Shown here piece after piece: positions 41,122 through 53,380 of a stretch of DNA of 64,000 nt. Origin of the DNA: Gilliamella mensalis (GTDB lineage Bacteria > Pseudomonadota > Gammaproteobacteria > Enterobacterales > Orbaceae). The position numbers and the translations under genes are program-made. The notes under the pieces are model-generated. The model saw only the letters and a list, made by a program, of their open reading frames with translations, did not search any database and was not told the origin of the DNA. The first letter of the stretch is position 1; each line of letters starts with the position of its first letter. Location: positions 45,987 to 109,986 of the forward strand of contig NZ_FMWR01000012.1 in NCBI RefSeq assembly GCF_900103085.1, given 5' to 3'.

Positions 41122-41815
41122 TTATCAATATGATAATTTTAAAATACACTTTAATATTGATATACCAGCAAAAGAACGTGTGGTTATTGTTGGGCCTAGT
41201 GGTGCAGGTAAAAGTACTTTATTAAATTTAATTGCTGGATTTATTCATCCAAAATCGGGTGATATCATTCTTAATAAACAATACGCAAATAACTTACTTC
41301 CTGGCAAACGCCCTGTATCAATGTTGTTTCAAGATAACAATTTATTTAGTCACTTAACTGTTGAACAAAATATTGCTTTAGGGCTTAAGCCGTCTTTAAA
41401 GTTAACAGTAGCAGAGCAACAGACTATTTGTGACATTCTAATTCAAGTGGGACTGGATGGATTTGGCAAACGATATCCAGAACAGTTATCAGGTGGGCAA
41501 CGCCAGCGAGTGGCACTTGCGCGTTGTTTAATTCAGCATCGGCCTATTTTATTATTGGATGAGCCTTTTTCAGCGCTTGATCAAGCTTTACGTTATGAAA
41601 TGCTAGCGCTAGTTAATCAAATTTGTGATAAGTTTAATTTAACATTAATGATGATATCGCATTACCTTGATGATTCGCTCAGTTACTTTTCGCGTTGTTT
41701 GGTCGTGGATAATGGGCAGATTGTTTTTAATGATCTGCCAAAACAACTTTTACAACCTAAAAATAATGTTTTTGCAAAATTAATTGGTTTAAAGAACGAA
41801 AAAAATAAGTATTAG
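41099..41815 (+). CDS. thiQ: Thiamine ABC transporter ATPase ThiQ
   Basis: 238-residue ABC ATPase: Walker A GPSGAGKST, Q-loop FQDNN, signature LSGGQRQRVALARCL, Walker B ILLLDEPFSALD, and switch His in MMISHYLDD. Powers ThiBP. Its ATG at 41099 lies inside the end of thiP. Last gene of the TPP-controlled operon. Confidence 0.94.
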   Translation: MIELNHINYQYDNFKIHFNIDIPAKERVVIVGPSGAGKSTLLNLIAGFIHPKSGDIILNKQYANNLLPGKRPVSMLFQDNNLFSHLTVEQNIALGLKPSLKLTVAEQQTICDILIQVGLDGFGKRYPEQLSGGQRQRVALARCLIQHRPILLLDEPFSALDQALRYEMLALVNQICDKFNLTLMMISHYLDDSLSYFSRCLVVDNGQIVFNDLPKQLLQPKNNVFAKLIGLKNEKNKY

Positions 41816-41848
41816 AATTATAGTTGATATTCCTCCTTAAAAATCTAC

Positions 41849-41878
41849 TAATTAAAACTTTTTTACAAATTTTAATTA
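41849..41878. terminator. Weak AT-only hairpin between thiQ and the helicase gene
   Basis: 9-bp A/T-only inverted repeat (41849-41857 with 41870-41878) between converging genes. Possible bidirectional terminator; weak. Confidence 0.3.
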
Positions 41879-41889
41879 ACATCAATGAA

Positions 41890-44800
41890 CTAACTTGGTC
41901 GATGAATCTCTAAAATTTTAAGAGTTTTAGGTTTTTTACCTGGAAGATGTAAAGTTTTTTCATCGTTAACACCAGCTTCAAGTAGTGTCTTTGCCAATGG
42001 GCAACTTTCATTGATAACCCCATTGGAAAAATCATTTTCTCCTTTAATTATCTGTACCGTGATAATATCATTAGGTTTTGAAACATCAATATAATGAACC
42101 AAATCTCCGATTTCTACAACATCAGTTGTTAGATTAATTGGATTATTTTTTTCTAAATTTGTTGCATTTATATCTCTTGGATTGTGTTCTTTTATTTGCT
42201 TTGTGACTATTGTATCTGTAATCTCACTGCCTTTATTTTGATTAGATAATGTAGTTACTTCTCTGTACTCAGTATAGATATTGTTAATTGGAATATTTGT
42301 ATTGCTGGGATAAATGTTATATTCAGTAAGTGTATCTAATAGATCTTTAATAACATCTTTTTTATAACGATTAAATGTTGATGCAAAACATCTCCAAAAT
42401 TTCCAGCCTGCTCGTTCCAAAATCCTTTGTCGACGTATATCGTTAGCCCATTGTTCAGGGCCGTGATATTTATCTCCATCGCACTCAATTGCAAGACGGC
42501 TATCGGATTCTCCTTCAACAACCATGTCAATCCTATATGTACCAACACGGACTTGTGGTATTACACGGTAACCATGCGAGACCAAAATGTCAAACATTTC
42601 TCTTTCAAATGGGGATTCACAAAGTTCACGAAAATTTTCTAATTTTTCTTCATCTTGGATAAAAGGTGTTTTGAAATGTTGTATCAGTTTAGATCGTAAT
42701 TGATCTGCTTTGCTTAATTCATCAATATTAATACTGCGCACTAAATACATACGATCTCTAGCTCGAGAAGCTGCCACGTTAAAGCGTTGTGCAAACGTAT
42801 TTTTTGTTTGTGCTTGAACCTGACCTGGTACAACAACCATTGATAAAAATATAATATCCCTTTCTTTTCCCTGAAAAGTACGAGCATCACCACAAGTGAT
42901 TTTGTATTGCATGATCACTTCTTCTTCTAATCGTTCATTAAGCATTTGCATGATTTTCAATGCTTGATCATTACCTAAAAGTGATACAATACCGATAGTT
43001 CTACCTTTGAAGTTAGGCATTTCTACAATTTTTTGAATTTCATCAACTATAAATTGAGCTTCAGGTAGGTTAATATTATTTTTACGATAACCGTCGGTTA
43101 CATACACATCAATAAGTGGCGGGTCAATACGCTCTGAAACTTTAGGTACACGTAAAGGTTTTAGTTCATTATTGTAAAATTCACGTTTTGAGTATTCGAT
43201 AATTGGTGATACGCAACGGAAATGTTCTCTTAGCATTACAGAACTTTTGGCAAAAACCACCTTAAATAAATCATATATAGATCGCTCTGGTGTCATTTGA
43301 GAACGATAGATATCCACCTGATTTGAAAGAAAACGTGTCATCAAACTTTTAATTTTCTCTTCTTCTAAACCAATACCTTCAGGAGAAACTTGTTTATCGT
43401 CTCCGACTACTAATATTTTTTTTGCCCTTAATATTGCAGATAATGCCATTAGGTCTGATTGGGATGCTTCATCAATGATAACCAAATCAAATTCCCCAAA
43501 ATTAGAAGGCAATGATTCACAAATGCGATAGTGTGGCATAATCCAACAAGGAATAGCATTATTTGCTTTTTCGGCAGCTATTCGTGCATCTCGACGATAT
43601 CGAACTGCACGAACCCCAGTACCTTTTCCTATTTTATTGACTGCTGCTCTATATGCTTCCAACGCGGAACGGACATCAGGTGTGGCATTTTCTGCTATTT
43701 TTAGCCATGTACGTTTATTTACTGCATCTTTGTAAAGATTTGCTAAATCAAGTTCAAGTTCCTCCCGTAGTTTTGATAGCCACTTTAAATCCTTACGTGC
43801 ATCAATTTTATCGATAAAATTAGCTAAACGACATAGACGCCATACTTTATGCCAATTATTTGGAAGTAATTGTTCATGAGTCCCAGCATAGGGCTCATTG
43901 CGTAGTCTTTCAGCCCATTTTTTAGCCCCTGATGCTTCAATCATCTGAGTTACGTTGGAAATTGTCTTGAAATGCTCTGAGAAAGAATGGATCTTGCGGA
44001 GTTTTTCCATTAGCAGAGACCATTTTGCTTGAATGTCATTATTATTGTATTTAGAATTACCTAGATAGTTGTTTAAAAATTCTCTAATCTGTTCGGTAAT
44101 TTCACCTTCACAATCCATAATAGCGTTTAAGAAAGATTCTTTTATCCCCCCCCGAGTTTCTATAAGACGGTATTGTTGTAGATAGTGTTGAAATACAATT
44201 TCAATATGGCTAATCATCTCGTAGGTATAAGGGATTTGTGATGCTTTAGTCCATGAAGAAAATAAATGATTCAATAGTTTTTTTATTTGTGATTCATGAT
44301 CAATAATTAAAGAAATCTTATCGTATAGTTTGATAATTTTTTCTGCTTCAGTTATATCTTCTGGATTGAGAGATAGTTGAGGTAGAAAAAGTTCATTGGC
44401 TAATGTATTCCATCGAATAAGTAGTTCTCTACATGATTTTTTATACTTAATAAATTTAAATATATGTTTCCAGTCCTCAGTAGAAGAAGGCTTTGAACCG
44501 ACAAGAATGATGTTGTTCAATATACGTTTTTGTTCTGTTTTTTTGAACATACCAATCAGTCCGAATGGTTTTTTACCTTGAGATAAGTTGTTAACGGCTT
44601 CTACTAGTTCAATACTCGATTCAAAATTTTCTGTTAATATTACAGGTCTAAGTAAAAATTGCGTACGTGTGCCTAGTATTGTGACGATTTCATTTCTAAG
44701 CTCTAGGAATAAATCTAAAATTTTATTTTTTGAGTTACAACGTAAATATCGTTGCAAATCACTAATCCATGTTTGCTGAACATTGTCAATTTCTTGAAGT

Positions 44801-46842
44801 AACAGTTTTAGACTTGATATTTTTTCAACTGTTATAGCTACTGATTTCATAGCCTCGGGAGTAAAGCGATCTATGTTTGGCACAGTACCATCAGACTCTT
44901 TAGCTTTTAATTCATTTAAAAGTACCAAATCTTGATGAATTTGCAATAGCTTTTCTGATGAGGGAAAGTTATCAATGTTGGGGATATGTTTACTTAGGTA
45001 AGCTAAGTCATCATTTACAGCTTGTCGAGCTTCACGTAATTTTGTAATTTCAGTTTTTCCAAATTGAGGTTTGTAAATAGGCTCAATGGTTAGAATATCT
45101 GTGAACCATTTTATTTCATCTTGATTATCTGCAACCTCTTTAGCAATGTCATTAGGGGTAATGGTTTCTTCATCCATTTGTACATTATTGAGATTTAGAT
45201 TTGCCCAATTTTCTATTTCTTTATCGACTTTGGAAATGCGTGCGTGTAGCGAATCAATTTGCTTGTCAATATCTTCAATTTTTCTACGATAATCTTTTGG
45301 ATCAATTAGAGATATTTTTGTGGAAATTTTTTCAATCGCAAAATCAAATTGTTTTATATCCTCTGCTTCACTGGTCAGTAAGCTGATTGTCAGAGGTCGA
45401 ATGGCTTTAGGGATTTTTTCTTGTAAAACGGTAAGTGCAGGGGATTTCATTGAAGTAACTAACACCCGTTTACCAGATGCAAGATAATGACAGATTACGT
45501 TGGCAATAGTATGTGTTTTCCCTGTTCCTGGGGGACCTTGTACTACTACTCCATTATAAGCTTCTAGCATTTGAATAATTTTAACTTGTTCATCATTATA
45601 AGGCATTGGGAAATATAGCTCTGATACATGAGCAGTATCGAGTTTATTGAAATCGATGCTACCACTAACCATAGATAAACCACGAAATGGAGGTAGAATT
45701 ACTTCTTTATTTTCGGATGAAGGCTCTGTTAACAATGATAACACAACATCTGATAAAGACTCTGAAGAATTGTCACTCAGTTTGTTTTCAAAGCGTTCCA
45801 AATCTTGAATATGCATATTATTTGTACGTGGACGAGCTAATATAACCCAAGTATCAGTAATTACTAAATTTTCTGTCAATTTTGGGAGTGATCTATCATC
45901 TGCAGTGGTTTGTGATGGCCAATAGGTACCAGATGAATCTAAATGCGTGACTGCAGAGTTCAGTAATGGCTTAAAGGTACTTGGATCAAAAGGATTAAGA
46001 ATACCACCTGTCGACTCAAAAAACTTTTTACTTTCTTCTAAAAGTTGAGCTATAGAGGGATTATACATCGATTCATATATATCAACTTCTAATTGTGGTT
46101 TTGATGAACGGGGTCTTATTTCTAAGGACATTGTTGTTTTATTGAGTGAAATTTCTACTAATTGGGTCAATAAAGGATATGTAATATCCCCTGTAGGTAA
46201 CTTCCATAAAGCAATACCTACTCCTAAAACCAACTCCAGCTGTGCATTAGCTAAATTATCTTGTATTTTTTGGGACAACATAAATAGCTCTGAATACAGT
46301 TTTATGCTTTTTCTATTTTCTTTTTCTTTCGTCGCCCACGGTTTCCATTTCTCTTCAATGTATGACTTAAATTGTTCTTTAACTAGTTGTTTATCATCAA
46401 AATCTTTAAATTTTATCGGATGAGAATTAACATCTTCTTCGACTGTTTCATCATTTATAATCGGATTATTTGATGTAATGGTTAGTGCGCCTATATCTAT
46501 AAGTGATTGGCGTATAACGTGATCTTTTATAGATGGTTCTTTGTTGGGTTCTTGAGATAGATCAATCCATATTTTAAGAAGTTTTTTTTCGGGAATTGGT
46601 GGCGGGGTTTCTCGTAATCTATCTATGCAAAACCAAATTTCATCACATTCAACTTTATTACAATTAAAAGTTATTCCTGGCAGCCCTCTAATTTCTTCTT
46701 CCAGAAGACAAAATTCTTTTTTGTGCTGAGAAATATTCTTGACAGGTGATTTATCTAATAAGGCAGTTTGTTTGGTAAACTCAATCAAAGAGGAAAGGCG
46801 CTGATATTGAATGTTTATTGGTTTCATATTGGGTTTTTCCAC
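41890..46842 (-). CDS. Giant Upf1-like SF1 helicase fused to a PD-(D/E)XK nuclease (candidate defence protein)
   Basis: 1650 residues. Residues 1-400 have no recognised motif. The SF1 helicase core has Walker A GPPGTGKT at 436-443, motif II DEASQ at 1124-1128, then GDDKQVSPEG, HFRCVSPI, TFQGKERDIIFLS and, near 1354, NVAASRARDR. A long helical insertion (about 500-1050) separates motifs I and II. Residues 1400-1515 form a Vsr/DUF559-like nuclease: ESPFEREMFDIL, RIDMVVEGE (D1439), AIECDGDKYHG (E1453, D1455), QRILERAGWKFWRCF. A tail of about 130 residues follows. All helicase and nuclease residues look intact. No partner gene; it sits alone between thiQ and dinB. Role in antiphage or plasmid defence is inferred from architecture. 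Confidence 0.82.
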   Translation of the reverse strand: MEKPNMKPINIQYQRLSSLIEFTKQTALLDKSPVKNISQHKKEFCLLEEEIRGLPGITFNCNKVECDEIWFCIDRLRETPPPIPEKKLLKIWIDLSQEPNKEPSIKDHVIRQSLIDIGALTITSNNPIINDETVEEDVNSHPIKFKDFDDKQLVKEQFKSYIEEKWKPWATKEKENRKSIKLYSELFMLSQKIQDNLANAQLELVLGVGIALWKLPTGDITYPLLTQLVEISLNKTTMSLEIRPRSSKPQLEVDIYESMYNPSIAQLLEESKKFFESTGGILNPFDPSTFKPLLNSAVTHLDSSGTYWPSQTTADDRSLPKLTENLVITDTWVILARPRTNNMHIQDLERFENKLSDNSSESLSDVVLSLLTEPSSENKEVILPPFRGLSMVSGSIDFNKLDTAHVSELYFPMPYNDEQVKIIQMLEAYNGVVVQGPPGTGKTHTIANVICHYLASGKRVLVTSMKSPALTVLQEKIPKAIRPLTISLLTSEAEDIKQFDFAIEKISTKISLIDPKDYRRKIEDIDKQIDSLHARISKVDKEIENWANLNLNNVQMDEETITPNDIAKEVADNQDEIKWFTDILTIEPIYKPQFGKTEITKLREARQAVNDDLAYLSKHIPNIDNFPSSEKLLQIHQDLVLLNELKAKESDGTVPNIDRFTPEAMKSVAITVEKISSLKLLLQEIDNVQQTWISDLQRYLRCNSKNKILDLFLELRNEIVTILGTRTQFLLRPVILTENFESSIELVEAVNNLSQGKKPFGLIGMFKKTEQKRILNNIILVGSKPSSTEDWKHIFKFIKYKKSCRELLIRWNTLANELFLPQLSLNPEDITEAEKIIKLYDKISLIIDHESQIKKLLNHLFSSWTKASQIPYTYEMISHIEIVFQHYLQQYRLIETRGGIKESFLNAIMDCEGEITEQIREFLNNYLGNSKYNNNDIQAKWSLLMEKLRKIHSFSEHFKTISNVTQMIEASGAKKWAERLRNEPYAGTHEQLLPNNWHKVWRLCRLANFIDKIDARKDLKWLSKLREELELDLANLYKDAVNKRTWLKIAENATPDVRSALEAYRAAVNKIGKGTGVRAVRYRRDARIAAEKANNAIPCWIMPHYRICESLPSNFGEFDLVIIDEASQSDLMALSAILRAKKILVVGDDKQVSPEGIGLEEEKIKSLMTRFLSNQVDIYRSQMTPERSIYDLFKVVFAKSSVMLREHFRCVSPIIEYSKREFYNNELKPLRVPKVSERIDPPLIDVYVTDGYRKNNINLPEAQFIVDEIQKIVEMPNFKGRTIGIVSLLGNDQALKIMQMLNERLEEEVIMQYKITCGDARTFQGKERDIIFLSMVVVPGQVQAQTKNTFAQRFNVAASRARDRMYLVRSINIDELSKADQLRSKLIQHFKTPFIQDEEKLENFRELCESPFEREMFDILVSHGYRVIPQVRVGTYRIDMVVEGESDSRLAIECDGDKYHGPEQWANDIRRQRILERAGWKFWRCFASTFNRYKKDVIKDLLDTLTEYNIYPSNTNIPINNIYTEYREVTTLSNQNKGSEITDTIVTKQIKEHNPRDINATNLEKNNPINLTTDVVEIGDLVHYIDVSKPNDIITVQIIKGENDFSNGVINESCPLAKTLLEAGVNDEKTLHLPGKKPKTLKILEIHRPS

Positions 46843-47226
46843 GTTGTTTACTCTTTTTTAATAAATTATAAAATTATATTAAAAGCAATTTTTATAATTA
46901 GGGAAATAACTGATTAATGATCGGCATGGAACTTTTATTAATGTATTTTATCTTAATAACTACTGTTAATAAAGTTTGTTCTTTAACCTATTTAGATTGA
47001 AATTTAAAAAAATTTTAATTGAAGTAAATGGTTGTGAGATATCTTTGAATATTAAATACAATATTTAAAATATAATAAATAAATTTTAAAACCTATGTCT
47101 ATTAGAAGTTTAAACAACTCGGTGTTTTCTTACTACTAAGTAATCGCCACAGGTTGTTTACAGAGCTGTTTAAGGTATGATATTGTATATTTATACAGTT
47201 GTATTTTAAGTGTCGTAAATCCGTTT
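46843..47226. other. Divergent intergenic region, helicase gene and dinB
   Basis: About 385 very AT-rich bases holding the promoters of both genes; the LexA box near the right end is listed separately. No gene seen. Confidence 0.4.
47183..47198. promoter_or_regulatory. LexA box upstream of dinB
   Basis: TTGTATATTTATACAG, 15 of 16 positions fitting the CTGT-N8-ACAG SOS box (first C is T), with the alternating TA core. It ends 28 bases before the dinB ATG, so dinB is very probably SOS-induced. Confidence 0.75.
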
Positions 47227-48282
47227 ATGCGAAAAATTATTCATGTTGATATGGATTGTTTTTATGCCGCCGTTGAAATGAGAGACAATCCCCGTTATCG
47301 CAATCTGCCTATTGCAGTAGGCGGCGATCCGCGTAAACGCGGTGTGGTTGCCACTGCCAATTATTTAGCTCGTCAATATGGTATACACAGTGCTATGTCA
47401 ATGGCACAAGCGATTAAACTGTGCCCTAATCTTAAAATTATACCCGGTAGGCATGCGGTGTATAAAGAAGTGTCAAAACAGATCCACCAAATTTTTAGGC
47501 GTTATACTGACTCTATTGAGGCGCTATCGCTCGATGAGGCTTATCTTGATGTGACCGATTGCAAGCTTTGTTATGGTTCGGCTACCTTGATTGCTCAAGA
47601 TATCCGCCAAGCTATTTATAACGAACTTGAATTAACCGCATCGGCTGGTGTTGCTCCACTTAAGTTTCTTGCCAAGATAGCTTCAGATATGAACAAACCT
47701 AATGGCCAATATGTGATAACTCCCGATGAAGTAGACGGCTTTATTGAGGGGCTTCCCTTAAAAAAAATTCCGGGAGTGGGTAAAGTCACTGAAAAAAAAC
47801 TAGCACAATTAGGGCTATTTACATGTAATGATGTTGTTAATTATGATGTTTCTAAATTACTCACTCAATTTGGTAAGTTTGGGCGAATATTATATGAAAG
47901 ATGTCAAGGTATTGATGAGCGCGAAGTGTGTAACGACAGGCAACGTAAATCGGTTGGGGTAGAGCGCACCTTAACTGACGATATTCATAGTTGGGATGAG
48001 TGTTTATTGCAGTTTGACCCATTATTTGAAGAGATAGAAAAACGGTTAAGTAAAGTGCGTGCTGATTTGTCGATCGCTCGGCAGGGTGTCAAATTTAAGT
48101 TTGACGATTTTCAGCTGACAACACAAGAACATGTATGGTCTAAATTAGATAAAGCCGATTTGATTGAACAAGCGCATAAAGTTTGGTTAGAACGACGTAA
48201 TGGTCGTGGTGTTCGGTTAATTGGTTTTCATGTAACGTTAATTGATCCACAAGTTGAAAAACAGTTAATTTTTCCGTTTTAG
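47227..48282 (+). CDS. dinB: DNA polymerase IV
   Basis: Y-family translesion polymerase. 351 residues, as in E. coli. Catalytic acidic residues in IIHVDMDCFYAAVE and in LSLDEAYLDVT; helix-hairpin-helix segment IPGVGKVTEKKLAQLG; little-finger domain follows. It ends with QLIFPF; a C-terminal beta-clamp motif (usually QLxLxL/F) is likely these last residues. SOS control by the LexA box just upstream. Confidence 0.96.
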   Translation: MRKIIHVDMDCFYAAVEMRDNPRYRNLPIAVGGDPRKRGVVATANYLARQYGIHSAMSMAQAIKLCPNLKIIPGRHAVYKEVSKQIHQIFRRYTDSIEALSLDEAYLDVTDCKLCYGSATLIAQDIRQAIYNELELTASAGVAPLKFLAKIASDMNKPNGQYVITPDEVDGFIEGLPLKKIPGVGKVTEKKLAQLGLFTCNDVVNYDVSKLLTQFGKFGRILYERCQGIDEREVCNDRQRKSVGVERTLTDDIHSWDECLLQFDPLFEEIEKRLSKVRADLSIARQGVKFKFDDFQLTTQEHVWSKLDKADLIEQAHKVWLERRNGRGVRLIGFHVTLIDPQVEKQLIFPF

Positions 48283-48304
48283 TTTTTTTTCATTATAAAA
48301 AATG

Positions 48305-48337
48305 AGGATGCAGGCAAAACCTTAATGCATCCTTTTA
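48305..48337. terminator. Terminator between dinB and the 6-phospho-beta-glucosidase gene
   Basis: 8-bp stem (48305-48312 with 48326-48333) followed by TTTAATA on the plus strand. The minus strand also has a T run, so it may stop both convergent genes. Confidence 0.6.
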
Positions 48338-48356
48338 ATATACTGTTAATTGTTAA

Positions 48357-51699
<3,343 letters not shown>

Positions 51700-51741
51700 C
51701 CATAATACTCCTAAAAGCAATTTAGTATGGTTATCTTATAG

Positions 51742-51757
51742 ACAATTTCAAAATTGT
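51742..51757. promoter_or_regulatory. Candidate GntR operator (palindrome)
   Basis: ACAATTT-CA-AAATTGT, a perfect 7+2+7 palindrome in the 175-base divergent gap between the PTS gene and the GntR gene, close to the PTS start. Size and place suit a dimeric GntR/UTRA repressor. Confidence 0.5.
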
Positions 51758-51777
51758 TAATGACCAATTATATTGTT

Positions 51778-51793
51778 TGTGATCTAGATCGAC
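51778..51793. promoter_or_regulatory. CRP-like site in PTS/GntR divergent region
   Basis: TGTGA-TCTAGA-TCGAC: perfect left half and 3 of 5 in the right half of the CRP consensus, with 6-base spacing. Catabolite control of beta-glucoside uptake is plausible. Confidence 0.4.
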
Positions 51794-51875
51794 TTTTTAT
51801 ATCATTTAATTTAAAAGTTAACCTAATCTGTATAAAATAATAGTTAAATTACTTACTCAATAAAAAGATATATAA

Positions 51876-52580
51876 ATGATTAAATATCAAGATGTTGCCA
51901 AAAAAATTAAACAGATGATCTATAAGCAGCAATTAGCTAAAGGCACTCAACTTGCCAATATTGAAGGATTGATTAATCAGTATCAGGTAAGTCGTAGCAC
52001 AATTATTAAAGCGCTCAATTGTCTGGAACGACAAGGTGTTATTTATCAAGTGCAAGGCAGTGGTATTTTTGTTCGTGAACGCAAAAAAAGAGGCTACCTC
52101 AATTTTTTACAAAGTCATGGTTTTACCATTGATTTAGAAGATGTTTATGGCTCATCGACAGTTTTTAATGTCGATATTATCAAGCCTTGTTCCAAAGTGA
52201 AAGAGAATCTACAATGCGATGATCAGGAAGAAGTTTATTTTATTAAACGACTACGTTACGTTGAAGGCAAATTATATGGCTTAGAGCAGTCATACTATCG
52301 CAAAAAACTCATCTGTTATTTAAATAAAGAGATCGTTGAAAATTCAATTTTTAATTATATTCAAGAAAATTATAATATTAATATTGGTTTTTCTGATAAA
52401 TATATGCAAGTAATAAAGCTTGATGCTGAAATGGCGCAATATTTAGGGCTGCAAGCCGGTGAGCCTGCACTTTGTGTTGAAGAAATATTTTATACTTCAT
52501 CAGGTGAACCTTTTGATTTTTCAAAAATCATTTATCATTATGAAAATGCAAGATTTTGCATACAAAATCACTCAAAGTAA
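51876..52580 (+). CDS. GntR-family regulator with UTRA domain
   Basis: 234 residues: N-terminal winged helix-turn-helix (LINQYQVSRSTIIKALNCLERQGVIYQVQGSGIFV) and a C-terminal UTRA ligand domain (YFIKRLRYVEGKLYGLEQSYY, EPALCVEEIFYTSSGEPFDFSKIIYHYEN). Divergent from the beta-glucoside PTS and glucosidase operon, so most likely its repressor, relieved by a phosphosugar. BglG-type antitermination, usual for E. coli bgl, is not seen here. Confidence 0.9.
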   Translation: MIKYQDVAKKIKQMIYKQQLAKGTQLANIEGLINQYQVSRSTIIKALNCLERQGVIYQVQGSGIFVRERKKRGYLNFLQSHGFTIDLEDVYGSSTVFNVDIIKPCSKVKENLQCDDQEEVYFIKRLRYVEGKLYGLEQSYYRKKLICYLNKEIVENSIFNYIQENYNINIGFSDKYMQVIKLDAEMAQYLGLQAGEPALCVEEIFYTSSGEPFDFSKIIYHYENARFCIQNHSK

Positions 52581-52600
52581 GTTTCAGTGATGAGTTATTA

Positions 52601-52638
52601 GGAAGATGAATAAGAAATCGATCATTCATCTTCCTTTA
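52601..52638 (+). terminator. Terminator of the GntR gene
   Basis: Perfect 11-bp stem (52601-52611 with 52624-52634), 12-base loop, then TTTAATT. Starts 21 bases after the stop. Confidence 0.65.
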
Positions 52639-52665
52639 ATTATTAGCGAATTTAACTGTTAACAA

Positions 52666-52863
52666 TTAAATTTCACTACCAACACCCTTAAACTTTTCAA
52701 CCAGTGCGGCGATTTTTTCAAAGACACGGTTCTTTTTAATTAAATATTGAGGATTAAGTGGACTCATTTTAGGTAGAATCTCGTTCAGCTCAGTGCCATT
52801 TTCAGTTGCATACTCTCGCTTTAACGACGAGGTGATATAGCGTTTTGTGATAGCATTAGTCAT
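52666..52863 (-). CDS. Small hypothetical protein
   Basis: 65-residue basic protein beginning [19 protein letters not shown] and containing the protein-like run [20 protein letters not shown] with MSPL at its head. No family recognised and no membrane segment. The ribosome site in front of ATG 52863 is weak (AGCGAT). Located between a metabolic operon and the CRISPR leader. Could be a small regulator or a remnant. Composition looks coding rather than random. Confidence 0.4.
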   Translation of the reverse strand: MTNAITKRYITSSLKREYATENGTELNEILPKMSPLNPQYLIKKNRVFEKIAALVEKFKGVGSEI

Positions 52864-53380
52864 TTTATCGCTAACCGTTATAGGTGCTATATCATAGCTG
52901 ATTTGTTGTTATTTTTCTATCTGCGGGCTTTTTTATTGCTTTATTTTGAATAAATCTAAGGTTAATAATTTCTTCCATTTTTCACGTATCAAAAAAACAT
53001 CGATCTGGTCGCGCTCCTTGATTCTATTACTGATTGAAAGTTGTTGATGAACATTATTTAATATCTTTTAAGAAAAATAGAAAGAAAGTTAATTGATATA
53101 GGCTATTTTTCTATTTATAGGTAGATAAAATTCGAAAACGCTTAACGCTATTTTTAAGGTTTTTATTAAAAATCTAAGCAAATTGGTCTTTTGAGTTTTA
53201 GGTTTGGGTTGTACTACGTCATAATAAAGTCCAAAAACTAAAAACCAGAACCCTTTTTTTTGCCATATTTTAAAAATAAATAAAATCAAATAATTAAAAA
53301 CGTCCTTCAAAAAAGGGTTTTTAAAGTCTAAATAGCTATTTGCCTTTTTACATACAATATTGATAGTATATTAACTTCTA
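52864..53380. other. Region upstream of the CRISPR array including its leader
   Basis: About 515 bases. On the minus strand near 53040-52940, an open stretch reads SNRIKERDQIDVFLIREKW and ends LDLFKIK-stop; it looks coding but has no start, so may be a gene remnant. 53090-53380 is AT-rich with homopolymer runs and serves as the leader. A match to the IHF consensus (WATCAA-N4-TTR) lies at 53284-53296, about 85 bases before repeat 1, fitting the need of I-F adaptation for IHF. No cas gene. Confidence 0.45.
53284..53296 (+). promoter_or_regulatory. IHF-like site in the CRISPR leader
   Basis: AATCAAATAATTA fits the IHF consensus at every fixed position. AT-rich context makes chance matches likely, but the place in the leader is right. 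Confidence 0.4.

Noticed and set aside
46142-46423. 93-codon frame antisense to the helicase gene
   Set aside because: Antisense shadow; no start signals.
53089-53310. 73-codon open frame on the minus strand in the CRISPR leader
   Set aside because: Low-complexity, Phe/Lys-rich translation with no ribosome site; overlaps the leader.
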